This document shows, piece after piece, positions 43,632-52,691 of a stretch of DNA of 64,000 bases. Positions within the stretch are counted from its first letter, which is position 1; every line of letters begins with the position of its first letter. The stretch is taken from the NCBI GenBank assembly GCA_020846635.1, contig JADLDO010000049.1, positions 62,001 through 126,000 of the forward strand. The letters are read 5' to 3'. Position numbers and translations under genes: made by a program. The notes under the pieces are model-generated. The model was not told the DNA's origin. It saw only the letters and a program-made list of their open reading frames with translations, and made no database searches. This stretch comes from Caldilineaceae bacterium. GTDB taxonomy: Bacteria; Chloroflexota; Anaerolineae; Caldilineales; Caldilineaceae.

Positions 43632-43917
43632 CAGAGGAGCTACAGCTTACTGGTAGTGTTCGGCGAATCAGCGACGCACTAGACGTAAATGCGCGTCTAC
43701 CTTTGCGTATCGGTTGCGCTATGAACCTGTAAGTAATGTAGTTGAAGCAGGAGTACCAAGACTCTCTGCGTGCAGATATGGGTACAAAAGACCCACGCGG
43801 GGAGGTTCTTTCCTCTGTCGTCACATGCGTGACGCTTACTTCGAGAGCTTTCCGCTGGGTTTCCCTTTTTCCCATCCACCACCGACAAATTGTCGGTTTT
43901 GAGGCAAAGCCACTCCA

Positions 43918-43946
43918 TTGCTGGACTTGTGGTCGCCTGATATACT
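43918..43946 (+). promoter_or_regulatory. promoter positioned for a leaderless transcript
   Basis: TTGCTG, a 17-bp spacer and TATACT, with the ATG of the next gene only 8 bp after the -10 element. A 15-bp palindrome (CCGACAAATTGTCGG, 43882-43896) lies just upstream. Confidence 0.55.
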
Positions 43947-43954
43947 AGGCGAAT

Positions 43955-44299
43955 ATGCCGGAGGGCGAACAAAAACCTAATATCCCAACTGAGGTCGAAC
44001 GGGAGCGACTACATGATCTTGCATGGCTTACGGACAACCTTCAGGCACTATGGCCAATCGCGCAGGCTGCGTACACAGAATTTGGCCGAGGCGCCCTGGT
44101 GACTGATACAACCATTGAACCTAGCGACAGTGAAGATGTTTTTACTGCCTACTTTTCCCAAGCCGTCATTGCCTTATTTGACATTGAGGATGCCAGCCGT
44201 ATGGTAGCCCAGTACGAACCGGAATCACAGTTTGTTACCGTGCTGTTCAAGGCCGAAGGACGCGTGAGTACCTATCGACTTGGCGTCCCTAACCAATAA
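43955..44299 (+). CDS. hypothetical small acidic protein
   Basis: 114 residues, no Shine-Dalgarno; it probably starts at the 5' end of its mRNA. Helical first half (RLHDLAWLTDNLQALWPIAQ), strand-rich second half (FVTVLFKAEGRVSTYRLGV). No family recognised. Confidence 0.6.
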   Translation: MPEGEQKPNIPTEVERERLHDLAWLTDNLQALWPIAQAAYTEFGRGALVTDTTIEPSDSEDVFTAYFSQAVIALFDIEDASRMVAQYEPESQFVTVLFKAEGRVSTYRLGVPNQ

Positions 44300-44431
44300 A
44301 GCTAATTGCCTCATTCCGAAAGTAGTCCCCAAAGCCACCATATGCCCTATCGAATGTGACAAGATTTCGCTGCCAGCGTATGCTGTGGCGTATCTGTTGC
44401 ACGTGATGACAGGTAGAGTTCGCTTCAACAA

Positions 44432-44674
44432 TTGAAGATTGGTGCCGTGTCGGGCGAGAACCAAGCACCGAAGAACCTTGAGGACCTAACCTCGCAGCTC
44501 ATCTCCGTCACGGAAGCACACGAGCGCACCCAGCTTTCCGTCGCCTGGATTCGGCGATTGCTCCAACGCGGCGAGATCGCCGGTGTGAAGGTTGGCCGCA
44601 ATTGGCTGACGACTGAGCAAGCTGTCCGTGATTATCTGAAGAAGGACCGTCGCCCAGGGCCAAAATCAGCGTAA
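44432..44674 (+). CDS. excisionase-like helix-turn-helix protein
   Basis: About 80 residues; TTG at 44432 or GTG at 44447 are the possible starts. ISVTEAHERTQLSVAWIRRL, then LQRGEIAGVKVGRNW and LTTEQAVRDYLKKD, is the winged HTH of the excisionase/MerR-like domain 17 family. It may bind DNA to direct excision or control neighbouring genes. It is not adjacent to a recombinase; the nearest is 2 kb away. Confidence 0.75.
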   Translation: MKIGAVSGENQAPKNLEDLTSQLISVTEAHERTQLSVAWIRRLLQRGEIAGVKVGRNWLTTEQAVRDYLKKDRRPGPKSA

Positions 44675-44849
44675 GCCTGAAGGCCTGGTACGGTGCAATC
44701 AATTACTTGACAATTAGTAGCGATACCGCTACGATCACAGTCGTATCGTCAACGATCCATGACCCGGTGTTGTTCCCTTGGTGCAGGCCCACCAGGAAGG
44801 AGCCAAATAATGCGCGGCGGTGGAACCGGCGGTTAGCCGGACTTATCCA

Positions 44850-44892
44850 GAAATGTGGGTGCTTGGTTTCGCGGACCGATTACCCACATTTC
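44850..44892. repeat. 13-bp perfect inverted repeat
   Basis: CAGAAATGTGGGT and its exact complement around 17 nt. It is immediately after the stop of the minus-strand gene that follows. No T tract is present, so a termination role is uncertain. Nothing else is seen in 44675-44895. Confidence 0.7.
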
Positions 44893-44895
44893 TGT

Positions 44896-45579
44896 TCACC
44901 ACCACCATTTTATGGTGTAGACCTCCAACTGTCGGATGCTCGTGGCTTGCCATTGTAGAATCTGGCGACCATCAGCCAAGTCATGCAAATGCTCCAGCCC
45001 CAACTCCTTAGTACGTTGGCGGCTGCGCTGGACCAACTGAGCGCGTTGGCAATGGCGCATTTTGGGAAAGATAATCGACATTCGCAGCCGCTGCGTTGGG
45101 TTTCGGATCTCCACCTGAGACCATTCTTCATTTTTGATAAAGCCATTGATTGTCTTACGTTCAATATAGAAATCCTCAATCTCACCCCGATGTTTGGTTC
45201 CCCGCAAAGAAATCAAGATATTCCAACGGTCACCCTCTTGATAGCGGTCTACGACCACGCCTGGTTTACAACTGTAAGTGGCAAAAATGTTAGTTCCTTC
45301 ACCCCAAGCGTAGTCTTGGAAGGCAATAATGTTGTCTTGCAGGAATTTGACGCGCTGATGTTTGTGGAAGAGGGCGTTTTTGCCGTGCGGGTCGAGGAGT
45401 TCTAAGGTGTTATCATATTCTAAAATCTCATACATGCCCGTATGATGGCTGCTGACGCCAAAGCGGTACAGAGCATTGACAAGCTCAATCAACTGGACAA
45501 TCCACGCTAAGGAAGAGGATGCGAGAAGTCTTTGTAGCCAGCCACCAGACGTCGATTTTGGTGATTCAACATCTCCCAT
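44896..45579 (-). CDS. conserved hypothetical protein
   Basis: 227 residues from the ATG at 45579 (a GTG 18 bases earlier is possible). Distinct segments: YEILEYDNTLELLDPHGKNA, KHQRVKFLQDNIIAFQDYAW, GEGTNIFATYSCKPGVVVDR, YQEGDRWNILISLRGTKHRG and a C-terminus LEVYTIKWWW. Strand-rich throughout, no membrane segment. I recognise it as a conserved unnamed family but know no function. It is 55 bp from a RadC-like gene on the same strand. Confidence 0.72.
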   Translation of the reverse strand: MGDVESPKSTSGGWLQRLLASSSLAWIVQLIELVNALYRFGVSSHHTGMYEILEYDNTLELLDPHGKNALFHKHQRVKFLQDNIIAFQDYAWGEGTNIFATYSCKPGVVVDRYQEGDRWNILISLRGTKHRGEIEDFYIERKTINGFIKNEEWSQVEIRNPTQRLRMSIIFPKMRHCQRAQLVQRSRQRTKELGLEHLHDLADGRQILQWQATSIRQLEVYTIKWWW

Positions 45580-45634
45580 GCTCTTACTATACGTCACCTA
45601 GGTATGAGGTTCAATAGGTAGATGCTGCCTCTTG

Positions 45635-46192
45635 CTAATCGCTCGCGGAGCGATTTTGAGGAAAACCCAAACCTTGTGTTCGCAAGGAAAGCCACGTATC
45701 CCTGCCAACTATGATGTGATCAAGCAGATCAATTCCCAGGAGTCTGCCAGCCAGAAAAGCATCTTCGGTCACTCGAATATCTTCGGGGCTAGGCAAAACA
45801 TGGCCGCTGGGGTGGATATGGGACAGAACCAGTGCAGACGCGTTTACGCGTACCGCCTCCTTGAATAATTCCGCCTGACGCAAATGAATTGTGTTCACGG
45901 TTCCACGATATATCATCGCTTCATGCGTGATGCGGTTCTTGGTGTTCAAGAGAATGCCCCACAATTCCTCCTGGTCAAAAGCATCAAATGGTGTAAAGAC
46001 ACGGTCGAGAAAATGTTGAGCGGCGTCGACTGGTGTTCGAATGCGGATCTCTTCCTTCACCTTTCGTACAAATCTGCCACTACTTTCCTCTGCGGTCCCA
46101 CGCCCGGCAAAGCCGATTTCGTAATAAATTGATGAGGAATCGGACTTGCGTCCAAATTCAAACGGCAATTGATACCGTTCGGGTCTGGTCAT
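45635..46192 (-). CDS. RadC-type JAB-domain protein
   Basis: 185 residues. The C-terminal 125 residues match the RadC/JAB metalloprotease-fold domain: LWGILLNTKNRITHEAMIYR, GTVNTIHLRQAELFKEAV and the JAMM motif SHIHPSGHVLPSPED. The N-terminal helix-hairpin-helix of chromosomal RadC is missing and replaced by about 60 unrelated residues, as often in element-borne RadC-like proteins (anti-restriction or DNA processing has been proposed). It lies next to the restriction island. Confidence 0.88.
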   Translation of the reverse strand: MTRPERYQLPFEFGRKSDSSSIYYEIGFAGRGTAEESSGRFVRKVKEEIRIRTPVDAAQHFLDRVFTPFDAFDQEELWGILLNTKNRITHEAMIYRGTVNTIHLRQAELFKEAVRVNASALVLSHIHPSGHVLPSPEDIRVTEDAFLAGRLLGIDLLDHIIVGRDTWLSLRTQGLGFPQNRSASD

Positions 46193-46474
46193 AAAGTCAG
46201 TTTAACATTTCTTGCAGGAAGTCGACCCAAGTCTCTGCCTTGCTTGAGATTACAGCTTGTTCCTATTTGATATGCTGTGCGGAAACTCAATGACAAACCG
46301 AGTCATGGGACGACGAGTGTACCAGCGCCGAGTTTGACACTCGACTAAGCGCCAGGTACACTACTCACGCCAATGGATACCAGATACTACGTTCCCCACT
46401 ACTACGCCCTCTCCTAGCGCAACCGAGGGCGTTGCAATTTCACGGCATCAAGCCACACACCAGAATGGTCTGTC

Positions 46475-47986
46475 ATGGCGCAGATGAGCTTACTTCAGCC
46501 GCCGCTTACACTGTCACAATTAGAATCACATCTTTGGGAAGCCGCCAATATCCTACGCGGAAGCCCCGTCGATCGCACCGACTGGAAAAGCTATATTCTC
46601 CCGATCTTGTTCTTCAAGCGCATCTGCGACGTATGGGATGAAGAATACACCGAGGCTGTTGCCACCTTTGGCGAGGATTTTGCCGACGAGCATCGCTTCC
46701 AGATTCCTAGCGGTTGTCACTGGCGCGACGTGCGCGCCACCGCCACCAATGTCGGCACCGCCCTGCGCAATGCCATGCGCGGAATTGAGACCGCCAACCC
46801 CAAACATCTGTACAATGTCTTTGGCGACGCCCAGTGGACAAACAAAGAGCGACTGCCCGATCCCCTGCTCAAAGATCTTATCGAGCATTTTTCATCGCTC
46901 ACATTAGGCAATCAGCGCGTTGCCAACGATGTGATGGGTGATGCCTATGAATTTCTACTCTATAAGTTCGCCGATGCCACCAACAACAAGGCGGGCGAAT
47001 TTTATACCCCGCGCAGCGTTGTGCGGCTGATGGTAGATATTCTCAATCCCCAAGAGGGAGAGAGCATCTATGATCCGGCGTGTGGCACGGGCGGTATGTT
47101 GCTCGCTGCGGTCGAGCATGTACGCGAGCAAGGCGGCGACCCGCGCACCTTCTTTGGCAAGCTCTACGGCCAAGAGAAAAACCTGACTACGGCATCCGTG
47201 GCGCGCATGAATTTACTGTTGCACGGTATCGAAGACTTTGTCATTGAGCGCGGGGATACCCTCCGCAACCCCATCTTTACCGACCCCAGCACGGGTGGTT
47301 TGCTCACCTTTGACTGTGTAATTGCCAACCCACCCTTCTCGCTGGAGCAATGGGGCCGCGAAATTTGGGAGAATGACCCGTGGGGACGCGCTTTCGCTGG
47401 GCTGCCCACTGACAATAGCGGCGACTATGCGTGGGTGCAGCACATGGTCACTTCGATGGCGACAGGTAATGGGCGGATGGCCGTGGTTTTGCCCCAGGGT
47501 GCGCTTTTCCGCAGCGGTGTGGAAGGGCAGATTCGACGCAAATTGCTGGAAATGGATAAGGTCGAGGCGGTGATTGGCCTTGCCCCCAACCTCTTTTATG
47601 GCACAGGCTTGGCCGCTTGTATCATGGTGCTGCGCCATCGCAAAACCGTTGACCATGCAGGCAAGGTGCTGGTTGTAGATGCCTCTACCCTCTTCCGCAA
47701 GGGTCGCGCCCAAAACTTCCTCGACCCACAACATGGCACGACGATCCACCAGTGGGTGCGAGAGTTCGTGGATGTGGAAGACCGCGCCCGCGTCGTCCCC
47801 ATTGAAGAGATCGCCCAAGAAGATTGGACACTCAACATCTCGCGCTATGTACTGCCCCCCATTGGCGCAGAGATTCCACCGCTGGATGTCGCCATCCAAG
47901 AGTTCAAGGAGGCGTTGGCGCGGGTGCGCGCAGCCGAGGAAACATTGCGCCAGGTCATGAACGAGGGAGGCTGGCTGCATGGCTGA
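46475..47986 (+). CDS. hsdM: type I restriction-modification methyltransferase subunit, first copy
   Basis: 503 residues. The N-terminal helical HsdM_N domain (LSQLESHLWEAANILRGSPV) is followed by an N6-adenine methyltransferase domain with SAM motif DPACGTGGMLLAAVEHV and catalytic ANPPFSLEQWG. It transfers methyl groups to adenine at sites read by HsdS. It overlaps the second hsdM by 8 bp (ATGGCTGA), so the two are co-translated. The two are only moderately similar and both have intact motifs. Confidence 0.95.
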   Translation: MAQMSLLQPPLTLSQLESHLWEAANILRGSPVDRTDWKSYILPILFFKRICDVWDEEYTEAVATFGEDFADEHRFQIPSGCHWRDVRATATNVGTALRNAMRGIETANPKHLYNVFGDAQWTNKERLPDPLLKDLIEHFSSLTLGNQRVANDVMGDAYEFLLYKFADATNNKAGEFYTPRSVVRLMVDILNPQEGESIYDPACGTGGMLLAAVEHVREQGGDPRTFFGKLYGQEKNLTTASVARMNLLLHGIEDFVIERGDTLRNPIFTDPSTGGLLTFDCVIANPPFSLEQWGREIWENDPWGRAFAGLPTDNSGDYAWVQHMVTSMATGNGRMAVVLPQGALFRSGVEGQIRRKLLEMDKVEAVIGLAPNLFYGTGLAACIMVLRHRKTVDHAGKVLVVDASTLFRKGRAQNFLDPQHGTTIHQWVREFVDVEDRARVVPIEEIAQEDWTLNISRYVLPPIGAEIPPLDVAIQEFKEALARVRAAEETLRQVMNEGGWLHG

Positions 47987-49496
47987 ACGCTTGAGCCAAC
48001 AGGAGTTGGAGAATTACTTGTGGGGTGCGGCCACGGTTTTGCGCGGGCTGGTGGATGCGGGGGATTATAAGCAGTATGTCTTTCCCCTGCTCTTTTACAA
48101 GCGGTTATCGGATGTGTGGGATGCCGACTATGCCGAGGCCTTTGCGGAAAGCAACGACCACGCCTATGCCGTCGCCACGGCCAATGACCGCTTTGTCATT
48201 CCCGATGGCGCGCATTGGAACGATGTGCGCGTGATGCCGCGCGATGTGGGGCGTGCCTTGCAGGATGCCATGCGCGCCATTGAAGCCGCCAACCCGGCGC
48301 GCCTAGAAGGTATCTTTGGCGATGCGCTGTGGACAAACAAAGAGCGGCTGCCCGACGCCACCCTCAAAAACCTACTCGAGCATTTTGCCAAGCACACACT
48401 CTCGCTAGCAACTGTGCCCGAAGATGAGTTGGGCAATGCCTATGAGTACCTCATCAACAAATTTGCCGACGACAGCGGCCACACGGCCCAAGAATTTTAT
48501 ACCAACCGCACCGTTGTCCATCTGATGGTGCAGATGCTTGCGCCGCAGCCAGGAGAACGAATTTATGACCCCACATGCGGGACAGGTGGCATGTTGATTT
48601 CGGCACTGGATGAAGTAAGGCGCAGTGGTGGCGAATATCGCACATTGGGCCTCTTTGGGCAAGAGCGCAACCACATGACCGCCTCGATTGCGCGCATGAA
48701 CCTGGCGCTGCATGGGGTGGGCAACTTTGCCATTGCGCGTGGCGACACCCTCGAGCGTCCCGCCTTTATCGACCGTGACAGGCTTGCCACCTTTGATGTG
48801 GTGCTGGCGAATCCACCCTACTCGATCAAACAGTGGAATCGCACGGCGTGGATGAATGACGCATGGGGGCGCAACTTCTTGGGGACGCCGCCTCAAGGCC
48901 GCGCCGATTATGCCTTTTTCCAGCACATTCTACGCAGCATGGATGGCAAGACAGGCCGCTGTGCCATTCTCTTCCCGCATGGCGTCCTCTTTCGCAAAGA
49001 AGAAGCGGAGATGCGCCGCAAGTTAGTCGAGGCGGATTTGGTCGATTGTGTCTTGGGCTTGGGGCCAAATCTCTTTTATAACTCGCCCATGGAGGCGTGT
49101 GTGGTCATCTGTCGCAGCCAAAAGCCGCCTGATCGCCAGGGGCGTGTTCTCTTGATCGATGCCGTCAACGAGATAAGCCGTGAGCGCGCCATGAGCTTTC
49201 TTCGTCCCGCCCACCAAACGCGCATCGTCAATGCCTATCAAGCGTTCACCGGCGAACCCGGCTTTGCCACCGTTGCCACGCTGGACGAGATCGCCCGCCA
49301 GGACTATAGCCTCTCGATTCCGCTTTATGTCAAACGCGCCAGCAATGGCAGCAATGATGCAGACGCCACCCGCGCCACGCTCCCTGCGCTGTGGGCTACT
49401 TGGGAGCAGGAAGGGCGCGAATTTTGGCTAGAGATGGATGCGCTGGTGGAGATGTTGGATACTTTGGTGGATGAGGCGGAAGTCACAAGAGAATAG
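47979..49496 (+). CDS. hsdM: type I restriction-modification methyltransferase subunit, second copy
   Basis: 505 residues with the same architecture: HsdM_N (LSQQELENYLWGAATVLRG), SAM motif DPTCGTGGMLISALDEV, catalytic ANPPYSIKQWN, and a final YSLSIPLYV segment that in other HsdM proteins contacts HsdS. Both catalytic motifs are complete, so this is not a decayed duplicate. A heteromeric M1M2 arrangement with HsdS, or two alternative enzymes, are both possible. A 116-bp gap separates it from the toxin gene. Confidence 0.95.
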   Translation: MAERLSQQELENYLWGAATVLRGLVDAGDYKQYVFPLLFYKRLSDVWDADYAEAFAESNDHAYAVATANDRFVIPDGAHWNDVRVMPRDVGRALQDAMRAIEAANPARLEGIFGDALWTNKERLPDATLKNLLEHFAKHTLSLATVPEDELGNAYEYLINKFADDSGHTAQEFYTNRTVVHLMVQMLAPQPGERIYDPTCGTGGMLISALDEVRRSGGEYRTLGLFGQERNHMTASIARMNLALHGVGNFAIARGDTLERPAFIDRDRLATFDVVLANPPYSIKQWNRTAWMNDAWGRNFLGTPPQGRADYAFFQHILRSMDGKTGRCAILFPHGVLFRKEEAEMRRKLVEADLVDCVLGLGPNLFYNSPMEACVVICRSQKPPDRQGRVLLIDAVNEISRERAMSFLRPAHQTRIVNAYQAFTGEPGFATVATLDEIARQDYSLSIPLYVKRASNGSNDADATRATLPALWATWEQEGREFWLEMDALVEMLDTLVDEAEVTRE

Positions 49497-49612
49497 TCCT
49501 TCCTCTCCTTTGGCATTCCAATGCAAATATAGTATATTCCTCCCAACCGGAACGAAATTACATACTTTTCCGTCATATGTTTTATACTAAAGGTTAAAGA
49601 GCACTTCGCCAA

Positions 49613-49948
49613 ATGGATGTCTCCTTTGAGTCGGCTCGGTTAGCAAAACTGCTCCAGTCCCAAAAGCAAATGACGCAAAAATTTGGGGCCGAGAATGCAA
49701 AACTGATTAAGCGACGGCTAGACAATCTCTTCATCGCAAGTAATCTCGAACAATTCGGCACCATAGTAAGCAGTCTGCATGAGCTAAAGGGAGATCGGGC
49801 TGGAACGTTTGCCATCGACCTGCGAGGTGGATTAAGGCTAATCATCGCATCTGCTGATGAACCAGCCCCGCGCAAACCCGATGGAGGATTAGATTGGCGA
49901 GCGATTGTGGCAGTAGTGGTGATAGCTGTGGAGGACTATCATGACTAA
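49613..49948 (+). CDS. HigB/RelE-like toxin
   Basis: 111 residues. FGAENAKLIKRRLDNLFIAS, LHELKGDRAGTFAIDLRGGL and RLIIASADEP fit the killer/HigB branch of RelE-fold mRNA interferases, with RG and RLI positions typical of it. Residues around RKPDGGLDWRAIVAVVVIAVEDYHD form the final strand and helix. It overlaps the antitoxin by 8 bp. It sits between the modification and specificity genes of the restriction locus. Confidence 0.85.
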   Translation: MDVSFESARLAKLLQSQKQMTQKFGAENAKLIKRRLDNLFIASNLEQFGTIVSSLHELKGDRAGTFAIDLRGGLRLIIASADEPAPRKPDGGLDWRAIVAVVVIAVEDYHD

Positions 49949-51044
49949 AAAAAAGATTCCCTATCAGCCAGAGATAATAACGCCGCCGGGTGAAACCGTG
50001 GCGGAATTGCTGGATGAACGAGGGATGACCCAAACCGAGTTGGCTCAACGCATGGGTCGTCCGGTGAAAACAATTAACGAAATTATTCATGGCAAAGCAG
50101 CCATTGTTCCAGAGACAGCGCTCCAACTGGAGCGCGTCTTTGGCGTACCTGCTGAATATTGGCTCAACCATGAAGCGAAATATCGCGCTTCTTTGCTACG
50201 ACAAAATGAAGAAGCTCGATACAGCGGTTGGTACAATTGGCTGGATAAGTTGCCTATCAAAGAGCTTAAAGACCTGGGAAAATTGTCTCCAATACGCAAC
50301 CACGGCAAGAACAAGAACCTGCTTGTATGTGAATGCTTGGAGTTCTTTGGGGTTGCTACACCGGATGAATGGAAGACTGTCTATGGCAATCTCCAGATTG
50401 CCTATCGTCAAAGTATGCCCGAACAAAGCGATCCTTACGCACGGGCAGCTTGGCTCCGACTTGGCGAATTACAAGCGGCTCAAATGCCGACGGCGCGCTA
50501 CGACCAACAGCGTTTTGTAGCAGCCTTACAGGAGATTCGTGGACTCACCACGCTGCCACCAGAGGAATTCCAGCTTCGCCTGAATGCCTTGCTTGCAGAA
50601 GCAGGTGTCGTATTGGCGCTGGTTCCAGCGATTCCGCGCGCGCGGGTCAGTGGTGCGGCGCGCTGGATCAATCAACGCCCTGTAATCCAGCTTTCACTTT
50701 TTGGTAAGACGAATGATCGATTCTGGTTCACATTGTTCCATGAAGCATGTCATATTCTGAAACATGAACGCAAACTGGTCTATGTTGATAACGATTTAGG
50801 TGCAGACATTACCGAGGTTGAGCGTGAGGCTGACCACTTTGCGACAGAAATCCTAATTCCTTCACAGTATGCAAGCGACTTATCCAGGCTTCGCTCCAAA
50901 GAAATGGTGCGTGACTTTGCTGACCTCATCGGCGTTCATCCAGGGATTGTAGTGGGGCGACTTCAGCATGAAAAGCACATTGATCGTTCATGGATGAATG
51001 ATCTGAAAGATACGTTTGAGTGGAAGACAGTGGTAGCCGCATGA
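49941..51044 (+). CDS. HigA-like antitoxin with ImmA/IrrE metallopeptidase domain
   Basis: 367 residues. The N-terminal XRE HTH (about 15-75: ETVAELLDERGMTQTELAQR, VKTINEIIHGKAAIVPETAL, LERVFGVPAEYWLNHEAKY) is the HigA type. The C-terminal ImmA/IrrE domain has FHEACHILKHE (HExxH) and EREADHFATEILIP. In such fusions the HTH neutralises the toxin and represses the operon, while the peptidase domain may respond to stress. Translationally coupled to both neighbours (8 bp and 4 bp overlaps). Confidence 0.9.
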   Translation: MTKKKIPYQPEIITPPGETVAELLDERGMTQTELAQRMGRPVKTINEIIHGKAAIVPETALQLERVFGVPAEYWLNHEAKYRASLLRQNEEARYSGWYNWLDKLPIKELKDLGKLSPIRNHGKNKNLLVCECLEFFGVATPDEWKTVYGNLQIAYRQSMPEQSDPYARAAWLRLGELQAAQMPTARYDQQRFVAALQEIRGLTTLPPEEFQLRLNALLAEAGVVLALVPAIPRARVSGAARWINQRPVIQLSLFGKTNDRFWFTLFHEACHILKHERKLVYVDNDLGADITEVEREADHFATEILIPSQYASDLSRLRSKEMVRDFADLIGVHPGIVVGRLQHEKHIDRSWMNDLKDTFEWKTVVAA

Positions 51045-51358
51045 GCCAACTCGAAGCGCAGTTTCACCAGGCGATGATCGACCTTTACGTGACAGCCAAA
51101 CGCGACTGCAAGTACAACGCCACCTACTTTCTAGGCATGATCACGGAACATGGTGGTTTAGAAGCAGCGCGGCGGCTGTTGGCTAGCGAAGCAGTCTCCG
51201 ATGGCTTTGGCACGCTTCTACTCTGCGGACGGTTGGACTTGACAGTCGAGGCGCATGTCCTGAAAGCTGAATTTCGCGCATTATTTACACCGGAAGAAAT
51301 CGCCGTTGCTACGAAGCGACTACAAGAATTCAACTACAAGTTTGACGATGATCGATAA
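51041..51358 (+). CDS. small conserved restriction-locus protein
   Basis: 105 residues from the ATG overlapping the antitoxin stop. FHQAMIDLYVTAKRDCKYNA, FLGMITEHGGLEAARRLLAS and SDGFGTLLLCGRLDLTVEAH fit a small all-helical family repeatedly found beside restriction and toxin genes; its role is not established. It overlaps hsdS by 11 bp. Confidence 0.75.
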   Translation: MSQLEAQFHQAMIDLYVTAKRDCKYNATYFLGMITEHGGLEAARRLLASEAVSDGFGTLLLCGRLDLTVEAHVLKAEFRALFTPEEIAVATKRLQEFNYKFDDDR

Positions 51359-52550
51359 ACAGCAGTGGCGACGAGTGAAGTTTGGCGATGTGGTGCAACT
51401 GAACAAGGAACGTTGTGCCAACCCTGCAGAGGCGGGCGTTGAACGTTACATCGGCTTGGAACATATCGAGCCGGAAGATTTGCGCGTTCGCCGTTGGGGA
51501 TTAGTGAGCGAAGGAACCACCTTCACCAACCTGTTTCGGCCAGGGCAAGTCCTTTTTGGCAAACGCCGCGCCTATCAGCGCAAGGTGGCTGTGGCCGACT
51601 TCACAGGCGTGTGTTCAGGCGACATCTATGCCTTTGAGTCAAAAGACGCTAGTGTGCTGCTGCCGGAACTGCTACCCTTCATCTGTCAGACAGATGGCTT
51701 CTTTGACCATGCCGTAGGCACGTCAGCAGGCTCGCTCTCCCCGCGCACCAACTGGACGCAACTGGCGCAATATGAGTTTGCCCTGCCGCCGCTAGATGAG
51801 CAGCGACGCATAAGGTGCGTACTGGGTGCATGTGTGAATTGCGTTGAAGCACTTCGTGTTCTTGACGACACGAATAACCAATTGCGCATGTCCACTGTCA
51901 AGAATCTGTTTTCATCGCCCAGTGGCAACATAACACCATTCGGAAGAATTCCTTCAAACTGGAGCTATGTGCGGCTTTCATCGGTCACTACCAGTAGCTC
52001 GTTTGGCCCACGTTTTTCCTCGGCATTATACAGTGACGATGGCAACGTCAAGACTATCCGAACTACTGATTTCCAAGAACAAGGTGGACTAGATCTTATT
52101 AATGCGCCGATTGCAACACTACCTAATAAGGTAGTGTTGGCTCATAGACTTCTGGATGGGGATTTTTTGCTATCACGATCAGGTGAGTACGCAGGAATGG
52201 TTCGGGTATTTCGTGTGCCACCAAGTTCACCGCATATATTTATACCATCTGCTTTTCTTATTCGGTTCCGCTTAGACCAAGAGCAGATACTGCCAGAGTA
52301 TTTATTTGAACTATTAGACTCCCCCAAGGGCAATGCCGTTGCTCGTAGTTTAGCAAGGGGAAGTGCCCAACCAAACATTACAGGCACTGAGTTTCTAAAT
52401 CTACACATTCCTATTCCACCTGTCGACACACAGCGGCGAATTGTCGCCATACTGACTGAAGTTCGTTCTAAAGCCAGTTCCTTAGAACTGAGGAAGCGTA
52501 GCAGTATCCAATTTTTAAAAAAGTATACAAACTTGATGCTATCTATATGA
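51348..52550 (+). CDS. hsdS: type I restriction-modification specificity subunit
   Basis: 400 residues from the ATG at 51348, within the end of the previous gene. Two target-recognition domains are visible: TRD1 begins WRRVKFGDVVQLNKERCANP and ends LPPLDEQRRIRCVLG; TRD2 begins RIPSNWSYVRLSSVTTSSSF and ends IPIPPVDTQRRIVAILTEVR, each followed by a helical conserved region. HsdS reads the bipartite DNA target for HsdM and HsdR. The second half is visibly more AT-rich than the first, as expected for exchange of recognition domains. Confidence 0.94.
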   Translation: MIDKQQWRRVKFGDVVQLNKERCANPAEAGVERYIGLEHIEPEDLRVRRWGLVSEGTTFTNLFRPGQVLFGKRRAYQRKVAVADFTGVCSGDIYAFESKDASVLLPELLPFICQTDGFFDHAVGTSAGSLSPRTNWTQLAQYEFALPPLDEQRRIRCVLGACVNCVEALRVLDDTNNQLRMSTVKNLFSSPSGNITPFGRIPSNWSYVRLSSVTTSSSFGPRFSSALYSDDGNVKTIRTTDFQEQGGLDLINAPIATLPNKVVLAHRLLDGDFLLSRSGEYAGMVRVFRVPPSSPHIFIPSAFLIRFRLDQEQILPEYLFELLDSPKGNAVARSLARGSAQPNITGTEFLNLHIPIPPVDTQRRIVAILTEVRSKASSLELRKRSSIQFLKKYTNLMLSI

Positions 52551-52691
52551 CGGCTGAGGCTAAGGCCGGGATAGTTACAACACAAATTCCCGACAACGAA
52601 TGAAATAGTGCATAACAACTGACCGTGAGGCGGCAATGGCGACGTATTGTGCCAAAGTTGCTAGCCAAACCAGGCAATTGAGGTTCCTCCC

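Noticed and set aside
44432..44674. Antitoxin of a pair with the 43.96-kb gene
   Set aside because: The HTH gene is separated by about 130 bp, and the other protein has no toxin features.
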